Notes under the pieces: model-generated
What the model was told of the DNA's origin: nothing
What the model saw: the letters and a program-made list of their open reading frames with translations, nothing else
The model's database searches: none
DNA from: an uncultured Clostridia bacterium
Lineage (GTDB): Bacteria > Bacillota > Clostridia > CAKSNL01 > HGM11501
Direction: 5' to 3'
DNA: 64,000 nucleotides
Assembly (NCBI GenBank): GCA_934476235.1
Contig: CAKSNL010000002.1
Span: 186,001-250,000 of the forward strand
Part shown: positions 1-7,267 of the stretch, piece after piece
Layout of the letters: every line of letters begins with the position of its first letter
Position numbering within the stretch: position 1 is the first letter of the stretch
Position numbers and translations under genes: made by a program

Positions 1-145
1 ACTTCATCGAAAAATCTTGCTTTTATGGTGCCGAGGGGCAGTTTTACGCATTACTTTGCTCTTTTGAATATAAAAAGTACTGTAACCTTAGGTTACAGTA
101 CTTTTTTCGTAAAACCATTACTTTCTTATTGCGGACCGGCTTTTG
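1..145 (-). repeat. Dispersed palindromic repeat, family B copy 1
   Basis: The reverse complement of this stretch matches 12377-12522 almost end to end, and its first half also matches 15184-15255. It holds a strong hairpin at 72-106 (arms AAAAAGTACTGTAACC and its complement) that can act as a terminator in either direction. The copy may run past the left edge of the window. No coding sequence is seen in it. I read it as a non-coding repeat carrying a terminator-like core. Confidence 0.8.
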
Positions 146-171
146 CCCCGTTTATTTATTTTAAAATGGTA

Positions 172-200
172 TAGACATTTTCATTGATGTGTAGTATAAT
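172..200 (+). promoter_or_regulatory. Sigma-A-type promoter of the GH110-like gene
   Basis: TAGACA at 172-177 and a perfect TATAAT at 195-200 are separated by 17 bases, directly upstream of the gene starting at 227. Confidence 0.6.
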
Positions 201-226
201 CACAGTAAAAAATGAGGAGGGTGAAT

Positions 227-1828
227 ATGGTTAAATTCAGTGCTTTTAATAAAGCGGACGATTTTATGTTAAATATCAGGGAAGCGATAAGCTACTGTAA
301 GGAAAACGGCGAGGATGAGCTTTTGTTTGACTGCGGTACATACAGAGTAAAAAAAGAGTACGCCTATGACAAGTGGCTCTCGGTTTCAAACCACGGAAAC
401 GGCTTAAAGCGCATAGCGTTCCTTTTGGAGGATATGGAAAATTTCACGGTCGACTTATCGGGAAGCACCGTTATTTTAGAGGACGTTATAATTCCTTTCG
501 CAATCATCAACTGCAAAAACGTCACCATCAAAAATTTTAAGTTAAGAAGTTTAAAGCCGATGGCAGCGGAGGGCGTGATAACCGAGGTGTTCGAAAACGG
601 CTTTTCGTTCAGACCGGCGGACGGCTCAAAGATATTTATTGACGGCGGAGCCTTGTACGGCGGCGAGAAATACGGCGATAACGATAAATTAAGATGGATA
701 AACGAGTGGAGAAAAGATGACGGAATGATCACAGAAAAATACAGTGACATTACGCTTGATAAGTTTAAGTTCACCGGTGAGGAGGACGGGACCATCCGCG
801 GCGAAGGCAAGGCGGGGGTCTCGGATAAAATGACCGCGGGCAATTTTCTCTCGTTTCAGCACACCCACCGCATAGCGTGCGGAGTGTTCATTGAAAGCTC
901 GGTAAACACCGGTATTTTTGACTACACTATTTATAACGGCATCGGCATGGGCGTTATTGCCCAGAACGCGGACACGGTCACGATTGATAAAATGACGGTT
1001 ATTCCCTATGAGGGCGCGTGCCATTCGATAAATGCGGACGCGACGCATTTTTCGCACTGCAAGGGGCTTATCACGGTTAAAAACTCCCATTTTGAGGCTC
1101 AGCTTGACGACGCGCTTAACGTGCACGGAATATATTTAAGGGTAGAGGATATTTTGGGTGACACCGTGATACTTAAGTTTATGCATGAGGAGGCATTAGG
1201 CATCGACTGCGTCCGGGAAGGCTCGGTCATAGAATCGTGCGATCCCGAGTCGCTCATTCCGAAAAAGCGCTATAAGGTTACCTCTGTTAAAAAGCTCAAT
1301 ATTGACCATATTGCCGTTACGCTTGCGGAGGGAGCGGACTCCGTCAAGATAGGCGACGACATGGCAGAGGTGTCGTACGTCTGCGACGTGATATTTGAAA
1401 ACAACACCTTAAAAAACAACAGGGCGAGGGGAATGCTCTTGGCGTCGGCAGGAAAGATAAGAATCGAGAACAACAAGTTCATAACGCCCGGCTCGCCGAT
1501 AAAGTTTGAGTCCGACGGGGCGTACTGGTTCGAGTCCGGCGGAACGAGGGACGTTTTGATAAAGAACAACGAATTTATAAACGCTCTTTATGTTGCCGGC
1601 GGCTGGGGAAGCGTCGGAATAATTGACGTTATGAGAAAGGCAAAGACCGAGGAGGGCAAATATTTCCACGGAACGATAGAGATTTCGGACAATGTATTTA
1701 GAAACTGCAAAAAGCCCATTGCCTCCGTAAATAACGCAGAAAAGCTCATTATGAGAAATAACAGGCTTATTGACTGCGAAAACAGCGAGCCAAAACTTGA
1801 CTACATCAAAGAAATAATAAACGGGTGA
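227..1828 (+). CDS. GH110-like alpha-1,3-galactosidase (right-handed beta-helix)
   Basis: A 533-residue protein built of parallel beta-helix coils. The signature QLDDALNVHGIY near residues 291-302 carries the paired aspartates and NVHG segment typical of GH110 (GlaA/GlaB-type) exo-alpha-1,3-galactosidases, which remove terminal alpha-1,3-linked galactose from glycans such as blood-group B or linear alpha-Gal structures. The start is placed at the ATG at 227, six bases after GAGGAGG (214-220); an upstream in-frame ATG at 212 would put that ribosome site inside the gene. No signal peptide is seen, so it should act in the cytoplasm on imported oligosaccharides or be exported by another route. 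It has its own promoter and is monocistronic. Its stop codon lies inside the terminator hairpin. Substrate is inferred from family resemblance only. Confidence 0.7.
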   Translation: MVKFSAFNKADDFMLNIREAISYCKENGEDELLFDCGTYRVKKEYAYDKWLSVSNHGNGLKRIAFLLEDMENFTVDLSGSTVILEDVIIPFAIINCKNVTIKNFKLRSLKPMAAEGVITEVFENGFSFRPADGSKIFIDGGALYGGEKYGDNDKLRWINEWRKDDGMITEKYSDITLDKFKFTGEEDGTIRGEGKAGVSDKMTAGNFLSFQHTHRIACGVFIESSVNTGIFDYTIYNGIGMGVIAQNADTVTIDKMTVIPYEGACHSINADATHFSHCKGLITVKNSHFEAQLDDALNVHGIYLRVEDILGDTVILKFMHEEALGIDCVREGSVIESCDPESLIPKKRYKVTSVKKLNIDHIAVTLAEGADSVKIGDDMAEVSYVCDVIFENNTLKNNRARGMLLASAGKIRIENNKFITPGSPIKFESDGAYWFESGGTRDVLIKNNEFINALYVAGGWGSVGIIDVMRKAKTEEGKYFHGTIEISDNVFRNCKKPIASVNNAEKLIMRNNRLIDCENSEPKLDYIKEIING

Positions 1829-1847
1829 GGTTTTCCTCACCCGTTAT
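1819..1847. terminator. Terminator hairpin, left copy flanking element A1
   Basis: Stem GGGTGAGG / CCTCACCC with a TTTT loop; it contains the stop codon of the gene ending at 1828. The same 29 bases recur exactly at 2070-2098. This copy lacks the T-run of the right copy and continues into the inserted element. Confidence 0.75.
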
Positions 1848-2069
1848 AGCGTGCCTGAAAGAGCCAAAACTTAGATTAAACGAGTGCGCCGAAAAATCCC
1901 TCAGAGTTTTGCATTGCAAAACTCAGCTCCCTTTAGCAAGGGAGCCATATGCCCTCAAGAGCTAAAGGAGGGTGGCTCGCAGAGCCGGGAGGTTTTTTAG
2001 GAATACCCGACATATTTCAAGCGTCCAAGATCTCCACGTGGTAGGCAAAATAGGTTTATCGGCATACTC
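1848..2069 (+). mobile_element. Non-coding hairpin-rich element A1 (222 bp, shortened copy)
   Basis: Shares long blocks with 39164-39476 and 61519-61831: GAAAAATCCCTCAGAG, a GAGTTTTGC/GCAAAACTC hairpin, GCTCCCTTTAGCAAGGGAGC, a GGGAGG..TTTTTAGGAATAC block and GGTTTATCG near the right end. About 90 bases of the middle are missing or replaced compared with the other two copies. It lies precisely between two identical 29-base terminator hairpins. The ends, AGCGTGCC and GGCATACT, form a weak terminal inverted repeat. No protein is encoded, so it would have to be moved by a transposase elsewhere. Confidence 0.75.
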
Positions 2070-2098
2070 AAACGGGTGAGGTTTTCCTCACCCGTTAT
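2070..2098. terminator. Bidirectional terminator, right copy flanking element A1
   Basis: An exact repeat of 1819-1847 followed by TTT. It sits directly beside the rubrerythrin stop codon (2101-2103, minus strand), so it serves that gene too. Before the insertion a single hairpin presumably served both convergent genes. Confidence 0.75.
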
Positions 2099-2100
2099 TT

Positions 2101-2703
2101 TCATATTTTGCCCGTGTAGGGCGCAAGAGTCAGCCTTATGAAATAGCCCTTGTCGTGGGAGCAGACGGGACATTCCTCCGGCACCTCGGTACCGGTGAAA
2201 ATGTGTCCGCAGTTTAAGCACATCCACTCGCAGCTTATATCCGATATGAAGAGCTGATTTTTCTTCATTAGGTCGGAAAAAAGCAAAAAGCGCTCCGCAT
2301 GGCTTTTTTCTATCGCGGCAATCTTGTAAAACGAAGCGGCGACGGAATCAAAGCCCTCCTCGTGCGCAGTGTCGCCGAACGCACGGTAGACGGTGTCCGC
2401 TTCCTCGGTCTCGTTGTGATATGCGCTTTCCAAAAGCTTTATCACAGAGTCGGTCTCCGTCACAGGATATGCTCCGTCTATCTTGATGTTCTGCCCGGCT
2501 GCGTCCTTTAAGTGATTTAAAAAGATTCCGGCATGCTCCTTTTCCTGCTCCGCCGTAAAGTCAAACACCGCACTTATCACCTGAAGCTTTGCGGCGTTCG
2601 CCTTTTCGGAAGCGAAGGTGTAGCGCATCCTCGCCTGACATTCGCCGGAAAATGCGCGCATCAGGTTTTCTCTGGTTTTGCTTAAGTTAAAATCCACTGT
2701 CAT
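2101..2703 (-). CDS. rbr: Rubrerythrin
   Basis: A 200-residue rubrerythrin, a cytoplasmic non-haem di-iron peroxidase that reduces hydrogen peroxide in anaerobes. The N-terminal ferritin-like four-helix domain (about residues 1-145) has the iron-binding pattern E21, EQEKEH at 52-57 and EKSH at 132-135. The C-terminal rubredoxin-like domain has two CxxC pairs (C162/C165 and C178/C181) for a mononuclear iron site. Length and domain order are normal for the family. The start at 2703 follows an AAGGAGGA-type ribosome site. It is followed by the convergent terminator at 2070-2098. Confidence 0.95.
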   Translation of the reverse strand: MTVDFNLSKTRENLMRAFSGECQARMRYTFASEKANAAKLQVISAVFDFTAEQEKEHAGIFLNHLKDAAGQNIKIDGAYPVTETDSVIKLLESAYHNETEEADTVYRAFGDTAHEEGFDSVAASFYKIAAIEKSHAERFLLFSDLMKKNQLFISDISCEWMCLNCGHIFTGTEVPEECPVCSHDKGYFIRLTLAPYTGKI

Positions 2704-2743
2704 AAATATTCCTCCTTTTTAGAGGAGTATTGCCCGAAAGGGA

Positions 2744-3217
2744 CTATTTATTCAAAAACCATATCGCAAATGTCAGATATCCGGCAAAGGTCACCCACAG
2801 GATATAAGGAATCTGCAAAAGCCCGGATATGCGCTCTGCCTTATAAAAACGCGCCGTCATCAGGATAATGATTAAAAGGAGCGCCAAAAGCCAGATAAAC
2901 GCAAATAAAAACGCGCGGAAATTGAAAAATATTATGCTCCAGAAAAAGTTTAGAAATAGGTTTATAAGGTAAAGCCTTATCGCGGATGTGCGGTTTTTTG
3001 ATGCGGGGGAAAGATACACCCTTGCCGAGCCTATCCCCATTAAGACAAAGAGGACCGACCACACAACGGGGAAAAGCCACGAGGGCGGAGAGAGCGGCGG
3101 CTTTATTATTTCATTAAACAGATTTTTCATATTGTCCGAGGTGCAAAGAGCGGAAAGACCGCCGACAATAAGCGGGAAAAGGACGGAAAAAATATACACC
3201 TTTGTTTTATATTTCAT
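2744..3217 (-). CDS. tspO: TspO/MBR family membrane protein
   Basis: A 157-residue protein with five predicted membrane helices and the TspO hallmarks: a KPPLSPPSWLFPVVW segment after helix 1 and the tryptophan/asparagine-rich helix ending LNFFWSIIFF. TspO proteins bind porphyrins and other hydrophobic ligands and are linked to tetrapyrrole and stress signalling; the physiological role in Clostridia is unclear. I prefer the ATG at 3217, about six bases after GGGTG, over a GTG at 3226. It lies 40 bases upstream of the rubrerythrin gene on the same strand, so the two may be co-transcribed as an oxidative-stress pair. That link is inference. Confidence 0.88.
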   Translation of the reverse strand: MKYKTKVYIFSVLFPLIVGGLSALCTSDNMKNLFNEIIKPPLSPPSWLFPVVWSVLFVLMGIGSARVYLSPASKNRTSAIRLYLINLFLNFFWSIIFFNFRAFLFAFIWLLALLLIIILMTARFYKAERISGLLQIPYILWVTFAGYLTFAIWFLNK

Positions 3218-3248
3218 TATAATCACCCGTACTATTATAGCGCACGGA

Positions 3249-4067
3249 TTATAAAAGTATTCCTCCGACGTCCGTTACATAGCTTCGTTTATACTCGGTC
3301 GGCGTGATTCCGCACTGCCTTTTGAAAGCGTCCGAAAAATAGTTCGGGCTTGAATAGCCGAGCGTTTCGCTTATTTCGCACATCGAAAGACCGGAATTTA
3401 TAAGGTTCATGGCGCGTAGAATTTTTAAATGGTTGAAATATTCCATGACGCCCGTTCCGGCATATCGGCGGAACGTCTTTTTTAAATTGCTTAAGCCCAA
3501 CCCGCAGAGCGCGGCAATCTCCTCGGATGAAAGATTTTTGTCAATGTTTTCGTTCATAACGCGGATTATTTCCTTGTAGTTTGCGGTGCCCTTCGTCTTT
3601 TGCTGGCGCGACTCGGGAATCTGACTTTCAAGAAGCATCAGCAAAAATTTTTCAAGGTTCACCGCGGCGAGCTGATTTTTAAATGGATCGTCAATATCGC
3701 GGCAGTAGACTGCGGCGGAAAGCGCCTCGTTTATTATACCGTCGAATTTTTCATTTATCTTGAAAACACCGTTTCCGAGCATATCGAACCCGTTACCGGT
3801 GGCGGAAAACGTCATAAATATCACTCGGGGAGAGGTTCCGTCGGCTGACCAGATACGGTGAAACTCCATCGGCTTGTGAAAGATTGCCTCGCCTCCTTCA
3901 AGCCGGTAGATTCGTTCGTCCTCCGCGACGCCGATGCATCCGTCCGCGGCATAGACCATTTCCCAGAAATTGTGGCGCTCCCCGTCATAGCGGTAGTCCG
4001 GGTCGAACACCGTTTCGAATGCGGAAAATAAAGCCTCGATATTAATAAGCCTTGTTATTTTGAGCAT
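3249..4067 (-). CDS. AraC family transcriptional regulator with cupin sensor domain
   Basis: A 272-residue regulator. Residues about 15-130 look like an AraC-type cupin (GEAIFHKPMEFHRIW) that would bind a sugar or related ligand. Residues about 168-265 carry two helix-turn-helix units, with NLSSEEIAALCGLGLSNLKK and the conserved GYSSPNYFSDAFKRQCGITP. It is divergent from the sugar isomerase gene at 4189, and a pair of direct repeats in the shared region (4091-4125) is a likely binding site. It therefore probably controls the sugar block at 4.2-10.4 kb. The ligand is unknown. Confidence 0.9.
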   Translation of the reverse strand: MLKITRLINIEALFSAFETVFDPDYRYDGERHNFWEMVYAADGCIGVAEDERIYRLEGGEAIFHKPMEFHRIWSADGTSPRVIFMTFSATGNGFDMLGNGVFKINEKFDGIINEALSAAVYCRDIDDPFKNQLAAVNLEKFLLMLLESQIPESRQQKTKGTANYKEIIRVMNENIDKNLSSEEIAALCGLGLSNLKKTFRRYAGTGVMEYFNHLKILRAMNLINSGLSMCEISETLGYSSPNYFSDAFKRQCGITPTEYKRSYVTDVGGILL

Positions 4068-4090
4068 ATAGCGCCTCCGTTAAAATAAAA

Positions 4091-4125
4091 GTGTCTAAAA
4101 TCATAAAAAAAGTATCTTAAATCAT
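4091..4125 (+). promoter_or_regulatory. Candidate AraC-type operator (direct repeats, 21-bp period)
   Basis: GTGTCTAAAATCAT (4091-4104) and GTATCTTAAATCAT (4112-4125) differ at two of 14 positions and start 21 bases apart, two DNA turns. They abut the -35 of the promoter at 4127. This is the arrangement by which AraC-family activators contact two adjacent half-sites. Confidence 0.55.
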
Positions 4126-4126
4126 A

Positions 4127-4155
4127 TTGTATTTAGTATAATGATACCTTATAAT
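4127..4155 (+). promoter_or_regulatory. Promoter of the sugar isomerase gene
   Basis: TTGTAT at 4127-4132 and TATAAT at 4150-4155 with a 17-base spacer, 33 bases before the start codon. A second TATAAT at 4137-4142 overlaps the spacer. The position right after the repeats at 4091-4125 fits activation by the divergent AraC protein. Confidence 0.6.
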
Positions 4156-4188
4156 CATAGTAAAGTCAATACTTAAAGAGGTGTTTTT

Positions 4189-5067
4189 ATGAAAAATAAA
4201 ATCGGTATAATCTTCAGTTTAGAGGACATTTTAAACGGCAATACGAAGGAGCTTTTCGATTTCGACCTGGAAACGGTTCAGTTAAGGTGCTGGCACCCCG
4301 AGAACCTGACAAAGGAAAATGCGAAAAAGGCAAAGGAGGCGCTTTCGGGCAAGCTTGAGATAACGTCTGTCTGGGCGGGCTGGAGCGGTCCCTCCATCTG
4401 GAATTTCACGGACGGACCGGAGACGCTCGGACTCGTTCCCGAAACCTACCGTTTCAAGAGAATGGAGGAGCTTTGCCGCGCCATGGATTTTGCCGCAGAG
4501 CTTGGAGTGCCGGACGTTGCAACGCATATGGGCTTTATCCCCGAGCAGCCGGTATATCAGGGCTATAAGGGACTTGTGAATGCGGTAAGCTATGTGGGGC
4601 GCTATGCGGCGTCCAGGGGGATATGGTTTAATTTTGAGACGGGACAGGAGACCCCCACAACGCTGATGCGAACAATAGCGGACAGCGGGCTTTCAAACCT
4701 CGGCGTTAACTTGGATCCGGCAAACCTTATCATGTACGGAAGAGCAAACCCGGTTGACGCGGTCGGAATCTACGGCGACAAGATACGCGGCGTTCATGTT
4801 AAGGACGGAATTTATCCGCATGGTGACTTTACAAAACTCGGCGATGAGACGAAGGTCGGCGAGGGCAAGGTCAACTTCCCGGTATTCATGGGAGAGCTTA
4901 AAAAAGCCGGCTACGAGGGCGATCTTTACATTGAGCGTGAAATATCGGGCGAGCAGCAGACCAAGGACATTATCGACACGATCAAATATCTTAAGGACAT
5001 TATAGGTGATTGTAAAAGTAAGGCAGAAACAGATAGACAAAAGCAATCAGCCGAGAAAAAGGGATGA
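4189..5067 (+). CDS. Sugar phosphate isomerase/epimerase (AP endonuclease family 2 TIM barrel)
   Basis: A 292-residue TIM-barrel protein of the xylose-isomerase-like superfamily. Metal-ligand positions are visible: a glutamate in NFETGQETP (about residue 149), an aspartate in GVNLDPANL, a histidine in RGVHVKDG and a glutamate in YIEREISG. Members isomerise or epimerise sugars, inositols or keto-sugars. The ATG follows AAAGAGGTG. The C-terminus is odd: after the last barrel helix (LKDII) there is a lysine/glutamine-rich tail of about 20 residues lying where a truncated transposase abuts the gene. The natural end may have been replaced by insertion-sequence DNA. It is first in the sugar block and opposite the AraC gene. 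Confidence 0.85.
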   Translation: MKNKIGIIFSLEDILNGNTKELFDFDLETVQLRCWHPENLTKENAKKAKEALSGKLEITSVWAGWSGPSIWNFTDGPETLGLVPETYRFKRMEELCRAMDFAAELGVPDVATHMGFIPEQPVYQGYKGLVNAVSYVGRYAASRGIWFNFETGQETPTTLMRTIADSGLSNLGVNLDPANLIMYGRANPVDAVGIYGDKIRGVHVKDGIYPHGDFTKLGDETKVGEGKVNFPVFMGELKKAGYEGDLYIEREISGEQQTKDIIDTIKYLKDIIGDCKSKAETDRQKQSAEKKG

Positions 5068-5079
5068 TGCATAAAAGCA

Positions 5080-5455
5080 AATGGAACATTTGGGTAATGT
5101 AATCACAGTATTTCTGTTTGAAGCGAGTAAAGTATGAACCGTCAGGGACTTTATCAAATCCGCAGAAATTACGAAGCTCATCTGAACACTTTAAAACAAG
5201 GATAAGCTGAGAGTCATAACTGAAAGCAAAAAGCTTCTGAATAATCAAGGCTTTGATAAAGCTTACAAGATGATATTTATGCTTTCTGCCAAAAGTGTTG
5301 TAAAAGGCACGGTGAAAATCATATGAGATTAAAGAAGAGGAATCAATATGCTTTTCCAATAGTGAAATAAGCTCAGATTTCTTTTCAGTAAAGGATGTAT
5401 TAACATCCTCGTAAATGTCAAAAAGTGATATTTGCGAAAATTTATTATTAGGCAT
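5080..5455 (-). pseudogene. Truncated transposase (N-terminal part only)
   Basis: The reading frame begins at the ATG at 5455 (MPNNKFSQISLFDIYEDV) after GGAG and shows a DUF772-like transposase N-domain with FGRKHKYHLVSFIKALIIQK, SDELRNFCGF and DGSYFTRFKQKY. Such domains open DDE transposases of the IS5/IS1182 group. After about 125 residues the similarity to that pattern stops near 5080 and the frame runs into the neighbouring sugar isomerase gene. The DDE catalytic part is absent, so it cannot be active. This is the remnant of an insertion sequence that has lost one end. Confidence 0.75.
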
Positions 5456-5549
5456 GATTTTTTCTCCGTTTTTTGTTTGGCTTGTTATTTTTTTCAACTT
5501 AATTATACCATAAAAACGGAGAAAAATCATCATATATCAATCAAAAAAA

Positions 5550-5588
5550 GCCGCTTGAAATCTGGCTTTCCAGACTTTCACAAACGGC
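5550..5588. terminator. Imperfect stem-loop beside the insertion-sequence remnant
   Basis: GCCGCTTGAAATCTGG and CCAGACTTTCACAAACGGC form an imperfect stem around a CTTT loop, preceded by an A-run and followed by an AT-rich stretch. It could terminate transcription in either direction. It marks the intact end of the transposase remnant. Confidence 0.5.
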
Positions 5589-5620
5589 TAGTTAAATTTT
5601 TATAAAAGGAGAATTGTAAT

Positions 5621-7132
5621 TTGAAGAATGTAATTAATATTGTTAATTTTATAAGAGGATGGGATCAAAGAGTGAGTTTTGACCTCAAAGAATCGGTCGC
5701 AGAGCAGGCAAGGCTTGCCGAAGAGTACAATCTGCCGGTAACATTTTTATATCAGTATGACGCCATGGTACAACCGGAGTATATAAATATCCTCAAGGAT
5801 TGCAAAGCTAAAACAGAACTTGGTGTATGGATAGAGTGCTCAAAAGTATTAATTGAAGCCGCAGGACTTAAATGGAGGGGCAGAGAAGGCTTGGTATGGG
5901 ACTGGCATTCCTGCGTTGACATGACTGTCGGATACACCACGGACGAGAGAAGGCTCATAATAGACGAAATCATGCGATGCTTCAAGGAGCTTTTCGGTTA
6001 TTATCCAAAGACAGTGGGCAGCTGGGCGCTGGACGCATACTCAATAAAATATATGGAGGAAAATTACAATATCGATGCCGCTATGATTTGCAAGGATCAG
6101 TGGGGAACGGACGGTTATTCACTTTGGGGCGGATATAACAGCAGCGCATATTATCCGTGTGTTAATAATATATTCTGCCCTGCACAGGACAAAGATCAGC
6201 AGATAAATGTGCCTGTGTTCAGAATGTTGGGCAGCGATCCGGTCGATCAGTATATGAGCGGCATAGGCAGCGAAAGACAGGACGTCGAAAGCATGGAGCC
6301 GGTTTACGCAGCTTCGGGGGCGGATCGTAACTGGGTTGAATGGTATTTGAAAGAAACCTTTAACGACCGAAGCCTTGGACTGAATTACTGTCAAGCAGGT
6401 CAGGAAAATTCCTTCGGCTGGGACGCGATGAAAAACGGATACATTATGCAGATGCAGCTTTTCGATCAAAAACGGAATTTAGGAGAAATAGATTTTGAGC
6501 TTGTATCGGAAACTGCCAGAAAATATAAGGAAACATATAGCATGACACCGGTCAGAACGGAGGAAGCGCACAAGGAAAACAGCAGTACAATCTGGTACAA
6601 CAGTAAATATTACAGGAGTAATCTTTACTATCGCGATAATCAGATTTTGCTTCGTGATATATTTGTTTTTAACGAGAAATACAGAGAGCGCTATTTTGAT
6701 ACGGTAACAGTTGACGAAAATCTTTATTTTGATAATCTTCCGCTTATAGATTGCTTCAGATGGAGCAAGGACGGCAAGATAGGTGGCGGCTATTTCAAAA
6801 AAGACGGCAGAGCTGTAACTGCGGTTAAGGATTTTACCGTGCATAAAATCGATGACAGCACAGTTTACGCCGATATAGAAACCGAGGACGGCGTTATACG
6901 CTTGACCTTTAGAGAAAAAAGCATAGTATTTGACTTTCCGTCGGACGGATATACATTTAAAACGGTTATTTATAAGGGCAAAAATCCGGTTATCGGATTT
7001 GAGAAAGGCAGAATACTGTGCAGGTACTGTGATTTTGATTTTGCCGCAGTGCTTTCAGACGCAGTCTGCGAAATCCATGAAGATGGATATGTGATTATCC
7101 CCGATAATAAGTCGTTTGAAATTAAATTTTGA
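5621..7132 (+). CDS. DUF3863/DUF3864-like protein, possible polysaccharide deacetylase-fold enzyme
   Basis: A 503-residue protein. The N-terminal two-thirds reads as a barrel domain of the polysaccharide-deacetylase / GH57-like kind: early INFIRG strand, YDAMVQPEY, WDWHSCVD near residue 93, then GSWALDAYS and GYNSSAYYPCVNN. The last third (from about residue 340) is a beta-rich domain. I recall this pairing as DUF3863 plus DUF3864, found in carbohydrate-utilisation loci, but cannot confirm it. The start is TTG at 5621, nine bases after AAAGGAG. No signal peptide is seen. The gene is clearly more AT-rich than 9.4-18 kb, suggesting separate acquisition with its GH78-like neighbour. No reaction is assigned. 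Confidence 0.6.
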   Translation: MKNVINIVNFIRGWDQRVSFDLKESVAEQARLAEEYNLPVTFLYQYDAMVQPEYINILKDCKAKTELGVWIECSKVLIEAAGLKWRGREGLVWDWHSCVDMTVGYTTDERRLIIDEIMRCFKELFGYYPKTVGSWALDAYSIKYMEENYNIDAAMICKDQWGTDGYSLWGGYNSSAYYPCVNNIFCPAQDKDQQINVPVFRMLGSDPVDQYMSGIGSERQDVESMEPVYAASGADRNWVEWYLKETFNDRSLGLNYCQAGQENSFGWDAMKNGYIMQMQLFDQKRNLGEIDFELVSETARKYKETYSMTPVRTEEAHKENSSTIWYNSKYYRSNLYYRDNQILLRDIFVFNEKYRERYFDTVTVDENLYFDNLPLIDCFRWSKDGKIGGGYFKKDGRAVTAVKDFTVHKIDDSTVYADIETEDGVIRLTFREKSIVFDFPSDGYTFKTVIYKGKNPVIGFEKGRILCRYCDFDFAAVLSDAVCEIHEDGYVIIPDNKSFEIKF

Positions 7133-7167
7133 GAAGTTTAGATATTTATAATATAGATATTTGTCAG

Positions 7168-7254
7168 ATGATAGAGAGCAGGCGGCATATTAAAATAGAT
7201 ATTATTGGTGACAGTGTTTCATATGGATTAAATTATTGCAATAATGATTATTGA
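7168..7254 (+). pseudogene. Possible SGNH/GDSL hydrolase N-terminal remnant
   Basis: A 28-codon frame reads into KIDIIGDSVSYGLN, which resembles the first strand and catalytic GDS block that opens SGNH/GDSL esterases, then stops after CNNDY. Nothing of the rest of such an enzyme follows. SGNH esterases often accompany rhamnosidases in pectin-degrading loci, so a deleted esterase gene is plausible. A 28-codon match could be chance. Confidence 0.35.
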
Positions 7255-7267
7255 ATCGAGGTACAAA

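Noticed and set aside
212..226. ATG at 212 as start of the GH110-like gene
   Set aside because: It lies on the Shine-Dalgarno sequence that serves the ATG at 227.
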